Origin: Whalleya microplaca
Lineage: Eukaryota > Ascomycota > Sordariomycetes > Xylariales > Xylariaceae
Assembly: GCA_022497155.1 (NCBI GenBank)
Contig: MU385757.1
Location: forward strand, 248,001-312,000
DNA length: 64,000 bases
Direction: 5' to 3'
The notes below the pieces were generated by a model that ran no database searches, was not told the DNA's origin, and saw only the letters and a list, made by a program, of their open reading frames with translations. A program made the position numbers and the translations under genes. Shown piece after piece: positions 62,762 through 64,000 of the stretch. Every line of letters begins with the position of its first letter. Within the stretch, counting starts at the first letter, position 1.

Positions 62762-63432
62762 AAAATTAAGCGGACTGGGAGCTTTGGATTTGGTGGTTTA
62801 ATAGAGTTGTATGTTGCTGCAACTCGAGATTTTGAATTTGTGATGGAATACATATTAGACGGATTATTGCATCGAGCATAGAGGACGATTTATCATGTCT
62901 AAGCATTTATCTCATTCATTTCACTTAATATCGGTCAGTTAGGTTTAGGAAAACAGAACGAAATATCATTTATTTCATGCTCTAAGCCCTTCAGCTCAAG
63001 ACTGGCTATGTTGCTGCAACCCCTATTGTTTTCACTTCGTGAAGTTACGACACTCTGAAGTTCTACAGAACTTTAGAGTACATACATACAACATGATACT
63101 GTTCCAATGTAGCCACGAGTTCATAAAACTCGGATTGAAATTATAATATGTTCGGCGTTTGAAGGATTGTATAGCGTTGTAGGGTGAAACTACGTGAAAC
63201 TCGGCTAGAAGTCAGACGGTAAGTAGCCTCTAAAATTATCTTCGTAGCTCTTGTATTCGGTGATTCATCTATTGGCCTATCTACGAACGTCTGCATTAGA
63301 GCAAGCAAAGCAAGAGCAGAAATTCCCAAGTACCATGACGTCGGGATCACTAACTACGACTTAAGACATGCTCAGGTCTAAAGCACCGATGAAAGATAAT
63401 CAGATAAATTACAAAGATCATCTAAGGATGCT
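62762..63432. other. Intergenic, nothing recognised
   Basis: Convergent 3' flanks of the secreted-protein gene and the P450 at the window edge. Confidence 0.5.
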
Positions 63433-64000
63433 TTAACCAGCTCTCCCTATAACGTTGACCCTGACTCCTTTGGAAGTTAACTTTGGTGTGGCAATATGAT
63501 AATCGTGAAGGAATGCTACATCTTGATCAGTCGTCTCGAACAGCTTCATGTCCCACCGGGCCATAGCAGCAATGGCCACCGCCATCTCGGCATTGGCAAG
63601 ATGCATCCCGATGCAAATGCGTGGGCCCTTGGAGAACGCCATCTGATACTTGCGTCGCGTTATCCCGTCTGATCTCAGCCATCGCTCCGGGTCAAATCTG
63701 AGATGGTCAGGGAAGATCTCCTCATTAGCGTGCACTAGAAGCGTTGAAATGCTAATAGAAGTTCCGGGTGGCAGTGTCCATGTCTGCCTTGACATCTTGT
63801 CGGTATAGATTATGGGTTGGTCTGGCGATACACGCGCATTTCTCCCTGTCAAGCCGAACCCTAGGCGGTGCGCTTCCTGAATAATACCGTTCAGGTACGG
63901 CAACTGTTTGAGCTGGGCGAGTGTGCTAGATGGTTGGGATGCGAGTTCGGCACGAAGTTTATCCATGACAGCCGGGTTGGCGAGGAGGTGGTCATGTGCA
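63433..64000 (-). CDS. Cytochrome P450, C-terminal part (runs off the window)
   Basis: The open frame continues to the right edge, so about the last 190 residues are seen. The K-helix motif is QEAHRL (ExxR satisfied), then a beta region with LPPGTSISISTLLVHANEEI, FDPERWL, and the haem loop FSKGPRICIGMHLA with all conserved positions present (FxxGxRxCxG). The stop is at 63433. The upstream two-thirds, including the membrane anchor and I-helix, lies outside the window. The exons seen look intact. The sequence is typical of fungal self-standing class II P450s; substrate unknown. Confidence 0.9.
   Translation of the reverse strand, partial: AHDHLLANPAVMDKLRAELASQPSSTLAQLKQLPYLNGIIQEAHRLGFGLTGRNARVSPDQPIIYTDKMSRQTWTLPPGTSISISTLLVHANEEIFPDHLRFDPERWLRSDGITRRKYQMAFSKGPRICIGMHLANAEMAVAIAAMARWDMKLFETTDQDVAFLHDYHIATPKLTSKGVRVNVIGRAG

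Noticed and set aside
1..64000. tRNA, rRNA or CRISPR features
   Set aside because: No T-arm/anticodon-arm combination, rRNA block or spaced direct-repeat array was seen by eye. A covariance-model scan would be needed to exclude tRNAs fully.

Overview
The window is nuclear DNA of a filamentous ascomycete, most likely a Sordariomycete (class inferred from gene content and style; species unknown). Genes are split by many short GT-AG introns (about 45-155 nt) with CTAAC/CTGAC-like branch points. Conserved eukaryotic genes are interspersed with a fungal polyketide gene cluster, P450s, small secreted proteins and remnants of transposons. I rebuilt the multi-exon genes by hand from splice signals, and every joined model closes in frame.

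Layout. 1-6.7 kb: gene-poor, with short tandem repeats and a pyrimidine-rich leader. 6.7-12.1 kb: a conserved fungal protein of unknown function and Mediator subunit 5. 12.9-13.6 kb: two adjacent non-autonomous DNA-transposon remnants, each with target-site duplications. 14.1-36.9 kb: a likely secondary-metabolite region. It holds an intact 12-exon highly reducing polyketide synthase (minus strand), a divergent cytochrome P450 (24.4 kb), a small secreted protein (28.3 kb), a small coiled-coil protein (30.8 kb), and a second P450 (32.0-34.0 kb) divergent from an amino-acid/GABA-type permease (34.7-36.9 kb). A solo LTR and a related copy bracket the first P450. 37.9-39.1 kb: decayed genes, namely a zinc metalloprotease with an in-frame stop just before its HExxH motif and a small frame with an early stop. 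39.7-41.1 kb: a Ser/Thr-rich predicted surface protein.

42.5-59.3 kb is mainly housekeeping: a TRAP-alpha-like translocon subunit, a large vacuolar-type ABCC transporter, Sec61 alpha and tRNA isopentenyltransferase, with a gene desert at 50.2-55.6 kb. 59.3-64 kb: a second copy of one of the repeat families, a second small coiled-coil protein, a small secreted protein, and the C-terminal part of a third P450 that runs off the right edge.

How the genes may work together (inference): the synthase would build a reduced polyketide chain, the two P450s would oxidise it, and the permease next to the second P450 could move a substrate or product. I see no cluster transcription factor, thioesterase or hydrolase. 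One P450 lacks the normally invariant K-helix glutamate and the other has an altered haem-loop arginine, so the pathway may be degenerating or unusual.
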